From: Posidonia oceanica
Taxonomy: Eukaryota > Streptophyta > Magnoliopsida > Alismatales > Posidoniaceae
Assembly (NCBI GenBank): GCA_037176725.1
Contig: JAZBRS010000039.1
Span: 27,192,001 to 27,256,000, forward strand
Length of the DNA: 64,000 nucleotides
Reading direction: 5' to 3'
A program made the position numbers and the translations under genes. Positions 13,021-22,560 of this stretch are shown here, piece by piece. The notes beneath the pieces are model-generated. The model searched no databases and was not told the DNA's origin. It was given only the letters and a program-made list of their open reading frames with translations. Positions within the stretch are counted from its first letter, which is position 1. Every line of letters starts with the position of its first letter.

Positions 13021-13111
13021 CTCGCCTACCCTAGGGCACCGACGAAAAAGGGAAAGGGGGCGTGCGTGCTGTTATTGCGGGAGCTTCTCGCTCTTGAGGA
13101 GAGGGAAAGTT

Positions 13112-13148
13112 TTTTAGGGTTTAGGGTTTAGGGTTTTAGGGTTTAGGG
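13112..13148. repeat. Telomere-like tract between the LINE and the first SINE-like unit
   Basis: TTTAGGG/TTTTAGGG repeats. Their left edge is the LINE 5' end and their right edge is the T-run of the first SINE-like unit. Confidence 0.85.
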
Positions 13149-13370
13149 TTTTTTTTTTTTTAACCTAATCTACTATAGCTTAACGGATTTTTCTTCAAGG
13201 AAAGTCGACAGGTCACAGGTTCGAAACCTGTGGGAGGCAAGGAAGGGAAATTAATCCCATAATGCAAGAAAGAGTGGGAAAATCCCACTCAATATGCTGT
13301 GGGCGGGTTTCGAGCCCGCGTCTTGAGAGGGTAGTGGAGGTGACCCAACCACTATGGTAACCATTGCTGG
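13149..13370 (-). mobile_element. SINE-like tRNA-related unit 1
   Basis: A unit of about 222 bp that ends (minus strand) in a run of 13 A residues joined directly to CCCTAAA repeats. In sense its head contains an A-box-like ACCATAGTGGTTGGG and, about 35 bp on, a B-box-like GGCTCGAAACCCGC. A second GGTTCGAAACC lies near the other end on the plus strand, so both ends resemble tRNA T-arms. The name SINE is an inference from length, box-like motifs and oligo(A). I do not recognise a named family. Confidence 0.6.
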
Positions 13371-13421
13371 TTAGGGGTTGGGGGTTTAGGGTTTAAGGTT
13401 TTAGGGTTTAGAGCTTTAGGG

Positions 13422-13638
13422 TTTTTTTTTTTTACCCTAACCTACTATAGCTTAGTGGATATTTCTTCACGGCAAGCTCACAGGTCACATGTTCGAAACC
13501 TATAGACAGAAGGAAGGGAAATTAATCCCAATGTAAGAAAGAGTGGAAAATCCACTCTATGAGCGGTGGGTGGGTATCGAACCCGTGGCTTGAGAAGGTA
13601 GTGGAGGTGACCCAACCACTATGGTATCCATTGCTGGT
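13422..13638 (-). mobile_element. SINE-like tRNA-related unit 2
   Basis: Same unit as at 13149, with a 12-base T-run at its left edge and TTTAGGG on both sides. The B-box-like core is GGTATCGAACCCG on the plus strand. It is more diverged than units 3 and 4. Confidence 0.6.
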
Positions 13639-13657
13639 TGGGTTTTAGGGTTTAGGG

Positions 13658-13874
13658 TTTTTTTTTTATACCCTAACCTACTATAGCTTAACGGATTTTT
13701 TCTTCAGGAAATCCCATAGGTCACAGGTTCGAAACCTGTGGGCTGCATGGAATGGAAATTAATCCCATGCAAGAAAGAGTGGGAAAATCCCACTCAATAT
13801 GCGCTGAGCGGGTTTCGAACCCGCACCATTGGAGGGTAGTGGAGGTGACCCAACCACTACGGTAACCATTACGG
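13658..13874 (-). mobile_element. SINE-like tRNA-related unit 3
   Basis: Same unit. It contains GGGTTCGAAACCCGC in sense, a perfect B-box core. A T-run of 10 at the left edge abuts TTTAGGG. Confidence 0.62.
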
Positions 13875-13888
13875 TTTAGGGTTTAGCG

Positions 13889-14117
13889 TTTTTTCTTTTT
13901 TTTTGTTTTTTACCCTAACCTATTATAGCTTAACAGATTTTTTCTTCAAGAAATCCCACAGGTCACAGGTTCGAAACCTGTGGGCTGCACGAAAGGGAAA
14001 TTAATCCCATGCAAAAAAGAGTGGGAAAATCCCACTCAATATGCGGTGAGCGGGTTTCGAACCAGCGGCTTGAGAAGGTAGTGGAGGTGAGCCAACCACT
14101 ACGGTAACCATTGCTGG
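13889..14117 (-). mobile_element. SINE-like tRNA-related unit 4
   Basis: Same unit, with a longer interrupted T-run (13889-13911). TTTAGGG repeats flank both sides. Confidence 0.6.
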
Positions 14118-14195
14118 TTTAGGGTTTAGGGTTTTAGGGTTTAGGGTTTAGGATTTAGGTTTTAGGGTTTAGGGATTAGGGTTTAGGGTTTAGGT
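14118..14195. repeat. Telomere-like tract, right end
   Basis: About 75 bp of TTTAGGG with degenerate copies, after which ordinary LTR C sequence resumes and runs to the LTR terminus at 14323. Confidence 0.85.
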
Positions 14196-14323
14196 TGGAT
14201 TTGAGTCCTAGGTTTTATGGTTTAGGTTGGTTTTGCTAGGTTTAGTGTTTTGGGTGTTGGGTTTTCGTTTTGAGTCCACCAGAGAGGAGCCATTAATGCA
14301 GGAGTCAAAATGGGGTGTCTACA

Positions 14324-14345
14324 GATGCCCCTCCCTGAGCGAGGT
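14324..14345 (-). promoter_or_regulatory. Polypurine tract of element C
   Basis: In sense the tract reads CTCAGGGAGGGGCATC and is followed at once by the LTR start TGTAGACACC. The same tract precedes the 3' LTRs of A (38193) and D (62069). It is the expected primer for plus-strand DNA synthesis. Confidence 0.8.
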
Positions 14346-14960
14346 CAATGGAACCAAGGCCGCTGCTCAGGGTTGACAAGACACCCCTCCTTATACCGGT
14401 GAGAGTCGAAGGTTGCTGTTGGCGTGAGTCACTTACTTGGTGGATGCGCCAAAAGTCATGACTCATTGCCACGATGCAGATGCAAATGCAGATGCCCATG
14501 CAAATGGTTATGTTAATGTGATGCTTACACTATCGCTCGTTGCATTGTACTCCACTGAAGGGAAAAGTAGGTGATGCATGCACACGGTTGGGTGGAAAAT
14601 GCCATGCAGCTCGTCGGACCGCACTTAAGGGAAAGCCGTACGATTAAAGTGCACTGGTCCACATTATCTTCAGCGCTGGGGTGCCGTTCGATGGGAACTC
14701 CCGAGGCGAAGGCAATGCAAATGTAACAAGATGTTGTGGGTGTGCATTGGGTGGCGGACGCGTAACACCAAGGAAGCGATCATGGGCCGTGCACTATCGC
14801 GGGTGTCATCTGAAGAAGGCTCGCTGTAAGGAAGCTGCGATTGCCGAAGATACCACTTTAAATAATGCGCGAACCCGGGGTTCGACTCCTGGGTATGCCG
14901 TGTCCGGGAAAGCAAAGTGTGGAGGTTGGTGAAAAGACTACAGGGAGCAGCAGCGCAATG
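14346..14960 (-). other. Conserved pre-PPT region of element C with a pol III B-box-like motif
   Basis: The first 130 bp (CTGCTCAGGGTTGACAAGAC and GTGAGTCACTTA-type words) recur in A (38214-38340) and D (62090-62220). At 14876-14898, GGGGTTCGACTCC contains a perfect GGTTCGANTCC box. D has GGGTTCGAATCC in comparable context (63355). I could not fold a complete tRNA cloverleaf. There is no protein. Confidence 0.5.
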
Positions 14961-14966
14961 AGAATT

Positions 14967-15085
14967 CAATGTAATGCGATGTTATGCGGTGAAATGTGAT
15001 GCGATGCATGCAATGCGATGTATGTAATGCAATGTAATGCGATGTATGCAATAGAATGCAATGCAATGTACGTGATGCAGGGTGC
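14967..15085. repeat. ATGCRATGT-type short tandem repeat
   Basis: An irregular run of 9-11-bp units such as GCGATGTATGCAATGCAATG. It is a low-complexity version of the ATGCAA word that is frequent throughout these elements. Confidence 0.7.
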
Positions 15086-15109
15086 CAAGTCGACAGTTAA
15101 TCCAAACTT

Positions 15110-15305
15110 GCACAAAGGGAGCCACCAGACAAGACTATCATGCTTGCCGTCCGGGCAGCTGGGGCTGCCAGCCCGAAAGGAGAAGACCGAAACCTCAAGG
15201 CCACGAAAAAAGATGCCCCTAGTATCGGGAAACGATGCCAGGGGGCAGCAGAAACGCCCCTAGTATCGAAAGCTAGACGTCATGACGGGTGTCAGCCGAA
15301 CAGTT
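15110..15305 (-). repeat. Hairpin module in the 3' region of C
   Basis: Contains GGGCAGCTGGGGCTGCC (stem GGCAGC/GCTGCC), two GATGCCCCTAGTATC-type segments with partial complements, and CAGTTAGGGATGCCAGCCCG. Equivalent modules occur in A (40441-41230) and D (63600-64000). Confidence 0.6.
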
Positions 15306-15334
15306 AGGGATGCCAGCCCGAAAAAAGGGAAAAC

Positions 15335-16255
15335 AGACAGACGTGTCTTCGTAAAGGCACGCAAAGGGGCTTGTCCTCAAACTGACTGAGGAAGCAAGCA
15401 AACGGAACAGACGTGACTTCGAAAAGGAACGCAAAGGGGCTTGTCCTCAGGCTGACTAATGAAGCAAGCAAACAGAACAGACGTGACTTCGAAAAGGCAC
15501 GCAAAGGGGCTTGTCCTCAAACTGACTGAGGAAGCAAGCAAACGGAACAGACGTGACTTCGAAAAGGCACGCAAAGGGGCTTGTCCTCAGACTGACTGAG
15601 GAAGCAAGCAAATGGAACAGACGTGACTTCGAAAAGGTACGCAAAGGGGCTTGTCCTCAGACTGACTGAGGAAGCAAGCAAACGGAACAGACATGACTTC
15701 GAAAAGGCACGCAAAGGGGCTTGTGCTCAGACTGACTGAGGAAGCAAGCAAATGGAACAGACGTGACTTCGAAAAGGCACGCAAAGGAGCTTGTCCTCTG
15801 GCTGACTGAGGAAGCAAGCAAATGGAACAGACGTGACTTGGAAAAGGCACACAAAGGGGCTTGTCCTCAGACTGACTGAGGAAGCAAGCAAACAGAACAG
15901 ACGTGACTTGGAAAAGGCACGCAATGGGGCTTGTCCTCAGACTGACTGAGGAAGCAAGCAAACAGAATAGATGTGACTTCGAAAAGGCACGCAAAGGGGC
16001 TTGTCCTCAGACTGATTGAGGAAGCAAGCAAATGGAGCAGACGTGACTTCGAAAAGGCACGCAAAGGGACTTGTCCTCAGACTGACTGAGGAAGCAAGCA
16101 AATGGAACAGACATGACTTCGAAAAGGCACGCAAAGGGGCTTGTCCTCAGACTGATTGAGGAAGCAAGCAAACGGAACAGACGTGACTTCATAAAGGCAC
16201 GCAAAGGGGCTTATTCTCAGACTGATTGAGGAAGCAAGCAAACGAAACAGAACAA
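15335..16255. repeat. 70-bp satellite array, 13 phased copies
   Basis: The word GAAGCAAGCA recurs at 15391, 15461, 15531 and every 70 bp to 16231 without a single length change. Units differ by a few substitutions. The unit includes ACGTGACTTCGAAAAGGCAC and GGGGCTTGTCCTCAGACTGA. Seventy is not a multiple of three, so the overlapping 65-codon minus-strand frames (LLASSVSLRTSPFA type) simply cycle through the frames and are not genes. Confidence 0.92.
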
Positions 16256-16266
16256 AAGAGGGAGGG

Positions 16267-16350
16267 TGATACCATAGGGCAGCAAAAAAGATGCCCCTGG
16301 TATCATCCTTGATACCAGGGGAAAGCCAAAGCGCCCTTGGTATCAAAACA
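16267..16350 (-). repeat. CCCCTGGTATC hairpin of element C
   Basis: CCCCTGGTATC (16294-16304) and GATACCAGGGG (16311-16321) form a perfect 11-bp stem with a 6-base loop. The stem recurs in A and D at the same position relative to the 3' LTR. Confidence 0.75.
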
Positions 16351-16799
16351 GAGGTGTTGACAAAGCTAACACGCTTGTCAAGCAAGGAGTTAGGGTTACT
16401 AGCCCGGAGGAGGATCCGAGTGAGAGTGCTCGAGGCTTTGCTTGGGTAGTTCCGGCATTGGTCCTTGGAGATTCTGGCATTCGAACGAAGTGAAATGGTT
16501 TCCTTGTAGTTTCCTTTCGTGCTGGGAATGTTGGTAATTGCTCCTGCTTTCACGAACTATCAAGATCTGCTAGTACCCTCTACGCGGCTCCGAGGAATGT
16601 GGTGTGTGAAGTTGAAGCAATATGCTGAGGATGTGTTAATGTGAGACCATGCATGCATCAAGCCATAGAAAGTAAATCCGATACAGAAGCAGATAACTCA
16701 AAAAGTCCTTGCATTGATAAAGTCTTGATTACACGCCTATAGCCGGCCGAACAGGGTACAGCAAGACTCAAAAGGGAGATAAGCGGCGGCAGAAATGCC

Positions 16800-18002
16800 T
16801 TAATTTATATAGGCCTTCTTCGCCTTCCTAGTGTCGAGGAACAGAGGTGCACCGGGTGGAATCTCGTTGATGGGCCAGAGCCCCTGCACTTCAGTTATAT
16901 AATCCGAGGAGCATCCTGGGCCTTTGATAGGTGCGATGTCTGTGGACTGCACTCCATGTCGCATCAGGTCTGCTAGCTCTGTTGTTCCAACCGTGGAGTT
17001 GAACGGGTAAGGCTGCAGAAGCTTAGGTGTTGTGCTATTAATAAAGGCACCCTGCTGAAATCTGAATTGCCGTATAACCCGGATAGGATGATATTCGACT
17101 CCCCCGGTGAGTCCTGGCAGCACGACTAGTCATGTGTCGTGAGCGCTGAAGAATACAGTAAATGGCTCAGCTGTAGAAGGGATGATGTGCCAGGTTACTG
17201 TATCATCAGTTAGTTGTGACAGCTTCTCATATTCTTCGCGGACACTCTTGATGGTCTTGGCATGGCCGCTAATGTAGTATGTCTCAAATGCTTGCTTCTA
17301 GGGCCACAGAATGTCTTACTCCAAATGTCCGGCTAGCCAAACCTGTACTAGGGATCCGTAGCCATGGAAGTGGCGGCAGCGGTGTGAGATGCGGTCCAGT
17401 CCTTGATATGCCTGTGCTAGGACCACCGGTGCCAGGTCTATTTGTCGGGTTGCCACAGCAAGGGCGATCTCTGCTATTTCAACAACGACCATCAAACGGC
17501 CATGGCTGAATACCAGCTCACCTAAGAAACGGGTAACAAAACGCCGGAGCCACAGTTCATCTCCGAGTGCGGCATGCTTCTTGGCGACCTCATCAAAGTA
17601 TTGCAGGTGGATTAGGGGCACGGCATCAGTGGGGCAGAGTAGCCTACGCTTGCATTCAGCAGTGGAGAGTCCAGTTAGCTGGCTCAGTGTTGCAAGGTAT
17701 CCATCTCGCCTCATGAATATGGCAGGTCCCATAAGTTTGGAGAAGCCGTAGATTCGACGTACCTCCTCCAGTGTAGGTGTTAACTCTATTTTGTCGAAGC
17801 GGAAGACATGGTACGTCGGCTTCCAAAACCTTGCGGCAGCGTAGAGAAGATGCCGACTGACTTCTACATCAGTAGCCTTTAAGAGACTAGGGGGGATGCC
17901 CCACAAGCTTAGCCTCTCACGGTCATTGGCGATGAGTTGGCCGATCTAGTCTTGGAGAACCTCGGAGCAACGTGGTGGGGTAACTAAGGTAGGGAAGCCC
18001 AT
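16800..18002 (-). pseudogene. DUF7745/plant-mobile-domain-like ORF of element C, broken
   Basis: It starts at ATG 18002 (MGFPTLV). It shows FWKPTYHVFRFDKIELTPTL, then RRFVTRFLGELVFSHGRL and ISHRCRHFHGYGSLVQVWLA, the pattern I associate with the DUF7745/plant-mobile-domain-like family, which occurs in many plant retroelements. In-frame stops lie near 17947, at 17316 and further on. The C-terminal part (17123-16800) continues as in element A. It sits downstream of integrase, where retroviruses carry env, but I see no signal peptide or membrane segment. The biochemical role is unknown. Confidence 0.65.
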
Positions 18003-18066
18003 TCTGCTAGCAAAGAGGGAGGAAACAGGGGTGCTTGAGGGGAGCACAGGACAAAATATCCGAGTA

Positions 18067-18080
18067 CCTGAAATCAGAGT
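18067..18080 (-). promoter_or_regulatory. Candidate splice acceptor before the DUF7745-like ORF (C)
   Basis: In sense, AACTCTGATTTCAG is followed by GTACTCGG, 65 bp upstream of the ATG at 18002. Its T-rich tract is short. It is a candidate only, made interesting by a donor-like site in the leader (28399-28409). Confidence 0.35.
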
Positions 18081-19442
18081 TGTTCATCAGTGTAGATCAC
18101 ATACAGGCTTGCAATACTGGTTATTAGAGAAAACAGATGCACATATCAAGGCAGATCAGAGAAACAGATGCACATCTTGAAACAGACAAAGCAGTTCCTT
18201 ATGTTACAGCTAACAATCACACCCCGGAAATTAAACACATTCAGCTACACAAGAAAGAAAAAAAAAAAAGAGGGGAGGCTTCGCCTGCGTAGGGTGAAGT
18301 CACAAAAGGGGTACGCTTGCCCTCGTCCATACGGAGCGAGGGAGCAAGCAAAATGGGGCTTCATCTGCCTAGAGCGGTGTTGTATCGTGGTCCAAGGCGG
18401 TGCCTGACTGTGTGGGCCCGACGGCCCGTGAGGGACCTTAGGGTGCCAAGGCTATTCTATTGTCTTCGAGGTAGCTGCCTTGTCCGTGGTTGTTGAGATA
18501 CTCTTTGAACTGTTGCACTGACCGCGGTAACTGCTTTGAGGCTTGAAGACGATCAACCTACCTCGACGAGAGTACTATCCCAGCGTCGAGCTGAGCCTTG
18601 CAGAGTGGGAGGAAAAGGGGCGAGAGGGAAAAATTGATGATAGATAGATGCATGCATGATCTATACTAAATTCCTATTGCCCTCAGCATATGGAGTGCTT
18701 TAATGCCTGCTACTAAGGAAAAGGAGCGTCTTTGACTCATCAAACTCTACTCGGATTCTTAACTGCTGGTGGCACTCCAGAATGGGTGATGCTTTAAGGT
18801 GGTGATGTAGTGAGGACAGGCTTCATGCCAAACTCTCGAGGACCGACACCTACTCGTCTCATTTTTTCATTTTTCTTTACTCCCACATAGGCGTACAGGT
18901 TTCTCCTATTCCTAGCTTGGAGGTAATGTGTGCCTGGTTTGAGGCAGGGGAGTTGCTGCAGGACAAGGATGGCTAGGCCTTGTAGGACTTGTGGATTCCC
19001 CAGGCGCGAACCTCGACTCCTCCCCAAGGTGTGGTGGGGGCAGGATCACGCTGTTTGCCTCTATCTGAAGGGCTGACTTCTATCTTCGCCTTCTATCTAC
19101 TTTTCTTTTGTGCCCATGCTTAGATATACTTGTTTTTAGCTCACACTCCCTCACAACCTAGCATTTTATCTCCCTCTGGAGGTGCAAGTCCTAGGGGGTT
19201 TGAACACTTCGTCTATCCTCACTGGATGGTGGCTCCCTCACTGGGCAAGATATCTAAGTAGTGTCAGGTGAGGTAGAGTATACTCTTTCTAGAGCAGGCA
19301 AGCATCTCCACTTTCATCATCGAGCAATGATTACAACGATATATTTACATTTCTTTGATAAGTAAACATGACTTAGGATGCATGCAAAAGTAAAATGCAA
19401 GAGAAAGGGGGAAAGGGGACTCTGTAAGGTAACAGCGGTTGG
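18081..19442 (-). other. Non-coding spacer between integrase and the DUF7745-like ORF (C)
   Basis: No gene. Two blocks are conserved with element A: 18680-18830 (CCCTCAGCATATGGAGTGCTTT; compare 42670-42800) and 19160-19330, next to the pol stop (ATCTAAGTAGTG, AGAGCAGGCAAGCA; compare 43385-43560). The rest is diverged. Confidence 0.55.
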
Positions 19443-21228
19443 CTACTGGTAGTATTTCTTCAGGTAGCACGTGTTGACCGGTTCTGATTGTTCAACCTGG
19501 TCCATGCTCTCTAAGACAGTCAGAGAAGATCCACTTGATTAGAAAAGGACCGCACCAGTTGGGCCAGAATTTGCCTTGGCCGTCTGGTAGGTGGATGGCT
19601 CGAAGGACCATATCCCCTGGATGGAAGCTTCGAGGCCTAACCTTCTTCTGGTATGCTCTGGCCGATCGCTTTTGGTAACATTAAGCATGATGCATGGCTT
19701 GCAGCCTACGCTCATCAATCATATTTAGTTGAATGCAGCGATCTTCGACCCATTCTGCTTCCTCTAGCTCAGCTTCTCGTAGGATCCGCAGTGAGGGGAT
19801 CTCTACTTCAATAGGCAGTACCGCCTCCATGCCATACACCAATGAGTACGGGGTTGCTCCTATTGAGGTCTGGAATGATGTCCTGTATGCCCAGAGTGTG
19901 TACGGAAGCTTGTCATGCCAGTCCCTGTGAGTCTCTACCATCTTTTTCAAGATCTTGATAAGGTTCTTATTGGCAGACTCTACCGCGCCGTTCATCTGTG
20001 GCCGATAAGGTGAGGACCTGTGATGCTTGATATTGAAGCTCTGCAGGTAGTCTTTGATCCTTTTGGCAATGAAGTTTGTGCCGTTATCAGAGATGAGAGC
20101 ATTTGGAACCCCGTACCGAGTTATAATGTTGTTTCTAATGAACTTTTCAGTAACCGCGGTGGTAACGGTTTTGTAGGAGGTTGCTTCTACCCATTTAGTA
20201 AAATAGTTGATCGCTACCAGAATGTAGCGGTGACCGTTGGAAGCTGGTGGGTGTATGGCGCCGACGACATCGATCCCCCAGGTGGAGAAAGGCCACGACG
20301 AAGACATGCTATGTAGTTGTTGTGGGGGAGCATGTATGAAGTTCCCATGGATCTGGCAGTTATGACATCTGCGCACGAAGTGACAGCAGTCTGCCTCCAT
20401 GGTTGACCAGAAGTAGCCTTGGAGCATAATCTTCTTGGCCAGCAACACACCATTCATGTGAGGCCCACAGGTCCCTGCGTGGACTTGAAGCATGAGTGTG
20501 TCAGCCTCCTTCTTGTCTACACATCGTAGGAGCATCTGATTGTAAGATCTTCTGTACATATGTCTTGCCCCTGGCACATACTTTGACGCCAGACGCGCCA
20601 GAGTCTTCCTGTCTACTATTGAGGCATGAGGTGGGGGGCTGCCGGATTCTAAGAAGGCTTTGATGTCATGGTACCACGGTAGGTCCTCTGCTGGATCCGC
20701 TTCCTCGATGCTCATGCAGTGTGCGGCCTGTTCCACATAGGTGACTGATACGTCCACTGTACGATACTCGGGTATAGAGAGCCAAGATGCTAGGGTAGCT
20801 AGGGCATCTGCATAGGCGTTCCTAGCTCTATTCATGTAAGTGAAGCAGATTTCTTCAAAATGTTCAATGAGCTTCAACAGGCATTCATGATACGGTACCA
20901 GCTTGGGGTCTTTGGTCTTCCAGTCGTCGTTGACCTGGGAGATGACCAGCATCACATCTCCATGTACATGCAGTTTGCGCACGTCGTGCTCGAGTGCGAC
21001 TTGCAGTCCTAGAAGGTAGGCCTCATACTCTGCCTCATTGTTGGTGCAAGGGAATGTCATCTTCCTAGCAAAAGGGATCAGCTCTCCCTGTGGCGTTGCT
21101 AGAACAGTGCCGATGCCCCTGCCCCTTCTATTGACTGCGTCATCGAAGTACAGATGCCACTGTGGTTCGTCTTCAGGATCCTTCTGCTCTGAATCCTCCG
21201 TAGCGAATAGAATGTCCTCATCAGGGAA
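19443..21228 (-). pseudogene. Element C pol: archaeal-type RNase H and integrase, decayed
   Basis: The longest open stretch (21060-19681) begins within the second RNase H (CTNNEAEYEAYLLGLQVALEH, YADALATLASW). It continues through the integrase zinc region (HAGTCGPHMNG, CHNCQIHG) and the DDE core (WGIDVVGAIH, LISDNGTNF, NGAVESANK). A stop at 19681 cuts off a C-terminal segment that can still be read to the natural stop at 19443-19445 (YLKKYYQ). All three integrase acidic positions are present, but the reading frame is broken on both sides. Confidence 0.85.
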
Positions 21229-22560
21229 CTATGTCTGCAGCGGCTGATACTCAGAGAGTGGAAAGTCGGCCAGATGATCTGCCATGGTCTGCCCCTTCAT
21301 TGATTTCTGTGTGATGAAGGTGATGTCATATTGAGACAATAGCACCTGCCACTTAACACATCTGCCTACCATAGCCGACTTTTGAAAAAGGAATTTGATG
21401 GGATCATGCTGGCATAGGAGCTGTACTGGGTGTGCCATCATATAGTGCCTCAGCTTCTGCACCGCCCAAACAAGAGACAGGCAAAATTTCTCTATGGTGC
21501 TGTACCTGGCTTCGCAATCAGTGAACTTCTTGCTCAGGTAATAGATAGCACGCTCTTTTCTACTCGATTCATCATGCTGGCCTAAGACGACGCCCATAGA
21601 ATGCTGCATGGTAGATAGGTAGAGAATCAGAGGTCTCCCCGGCGTGGGAGGAACCAGGACAGGAGGCTTGATCAGGAGCTGCTTGATTTTGTCAAATGCA
21701 GCTTGGCAGTCCTCGCTCCAATGGATCCGTGGGTTCTTCCTCAGGAGCTTGAAAATCGGTTCGCAGATAGGTGTAAGCTGTGCAACAAACCGGCTGATGT
21801 ATTGCAGACGCCCCAACAGGCCTCTGACTTCTTTTTCAGTCTTGGGGGGTGGCATGTCCACGATGGCTTTGGCTTTGGCTTTGGCCAGGTCCACTTCAAT
21901 TCCCCTCTGACTGACGATGTGGCATAGCAGTTTGCTAGATGATACCTCGAATACACATTTGTTGGGGTTGAGGCGAAGCTTGTACTTCCTCAAGCGATCA
22001 AAGAGCTTCTTTAGGCAAGCGAGGTGATCCTCGGGCTCCTTGGACTTGGCAATTATGTCATCCACGTATATCTCGACTTCTCGATGCATGAGGTCATGGA
22101 ATAGTGCTGTCATTGCCCTCTGATATGTTGCCCTGGCGTTCTTAAGCCCAAATGGCAAAACTTGGTAGCAAAAGACTCCCTAGGGGGTGATAAACGAGGT
22201 TTTTTCCATGTCTTCTTTTGCCAATCTGATCTGGTTATAGCCTGAGAAGCCGTCCATGAACAAAAGCATCTCGTGTCCCGCCGTATTGTCAACTAGGACG
22301 TCAATGTGTGGCAACGAGAAGTCGTCCTTGGGGCTTGCCTTGTTCAGGTCTCTATAATCAATGCACATGCGGGCTTTGCTGTCCTACTTGGGCACTGGCA
22401 CAACATTCACGAGCCATTCCAGATAGAGGACGACCTTGAGGAAGCCAACGCTGTGCTACTTCATGATTTCCTCCTTGATCTTAAGCAGCCACTGTGGTCG
22501 CCATTTCTGGAGCTTCTGCTTCACCGGTTTCGCCTCTGGGTCTAGGGGTAGATTATGCAC
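21229..22560 (-). pseudogene. Element C pol: reverse transcriptase and first RNase H, decayed
   Basis: Contains CIDYRDLNKASPKDD, PHIDVLVDNTAGHE, MPFGLKNARATYQRAM and the catalytic YVDD (EIYVDDIIAKSKEPEDH). The classical RNase H region follows (HSMGVVLGQHDE, KRERAIYYLSKKF-like). Several codons are stops, including one at the conserved Trp after SFITP and one between the RT and the next block at about 21228. Confidence 0.88.

Larger units (their letters stand above)
4592..13111 (-). mobile_element. LINE with ORF1 only, split by solo LTR B
   Basis: In sense the element starts at about 13111 inside a TTTAGGG tract. It has a roughly 90-bp 5' UTR, an ORF1 starting with ATG at 13020, a short 3' tail and a poly(A) run (T at 4592-4603) that again joins TTTAGGG. 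Removing the LTR and one copy of its duplication leaves about 2.67 kb. Plant L1-type LINEs normally follow ORF1 with a roughly 4-kb ORF2 (endonuclease plus RT). Here only about 160 bp separate the ORF1 stop from the poly(A), so ORF2 is absent. Either ORF2 was deleted before or during insertion, or this is a non-autonomous ORF1-only family. Confidence 0.8.
983..14323 (-). mobile_element. 3' LTR of element C, interrupted by a LINE and SINE-like units
   Basis: The LTR runs from TGTAGCG (983) to TGTCTACA (14323), giving TG...CA ends in sense (TGTAGACACCCC...CGCTACA). The polypurine tract follows immediately at 14324. Removing the LINE (4592-13111) leaves about 4.8 kb, including four SINE-like units. 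The first 1983 bp match 29400-31367. The part at 13112-14323 is the sense-strand start (U3) and carries telomere-like tracts that have expanded from, or been inserted into, TTAGGG-rich LTR sequence. LTRs A and B also contain short TTAGGG runs at the equivalent place. Confidence 0.85.

Noticed and set aside
13149..14117. tRNA genes suggested by GGTTCGAAACC boxes
   Set aside because: No acceptor stem or anticodon arm can be formed. The boxes belong to repeated units of about 220 bp with oligo(A) ends.
4510..14195. A true chromosome end
   Set aside because: The TTTAGGG tracts are short, degenerate and enclosed by LTR C sequence on both sides, so they are interstitial.
15335..16255. CRISPR-like regular array
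   Set aside because: The units are contiguous 70-bp tandem repeats without unique spacers, and the context is a plant retrotransposon.
15304..16553. A series of overlapping 65-158-codon minus-strand frames with repeated LLASSVSLRTSPFA sequence
   Set aside because: They are translations of the 70-bp satellite. The period is not a multiple of three, so the same peptide appears in all frames.
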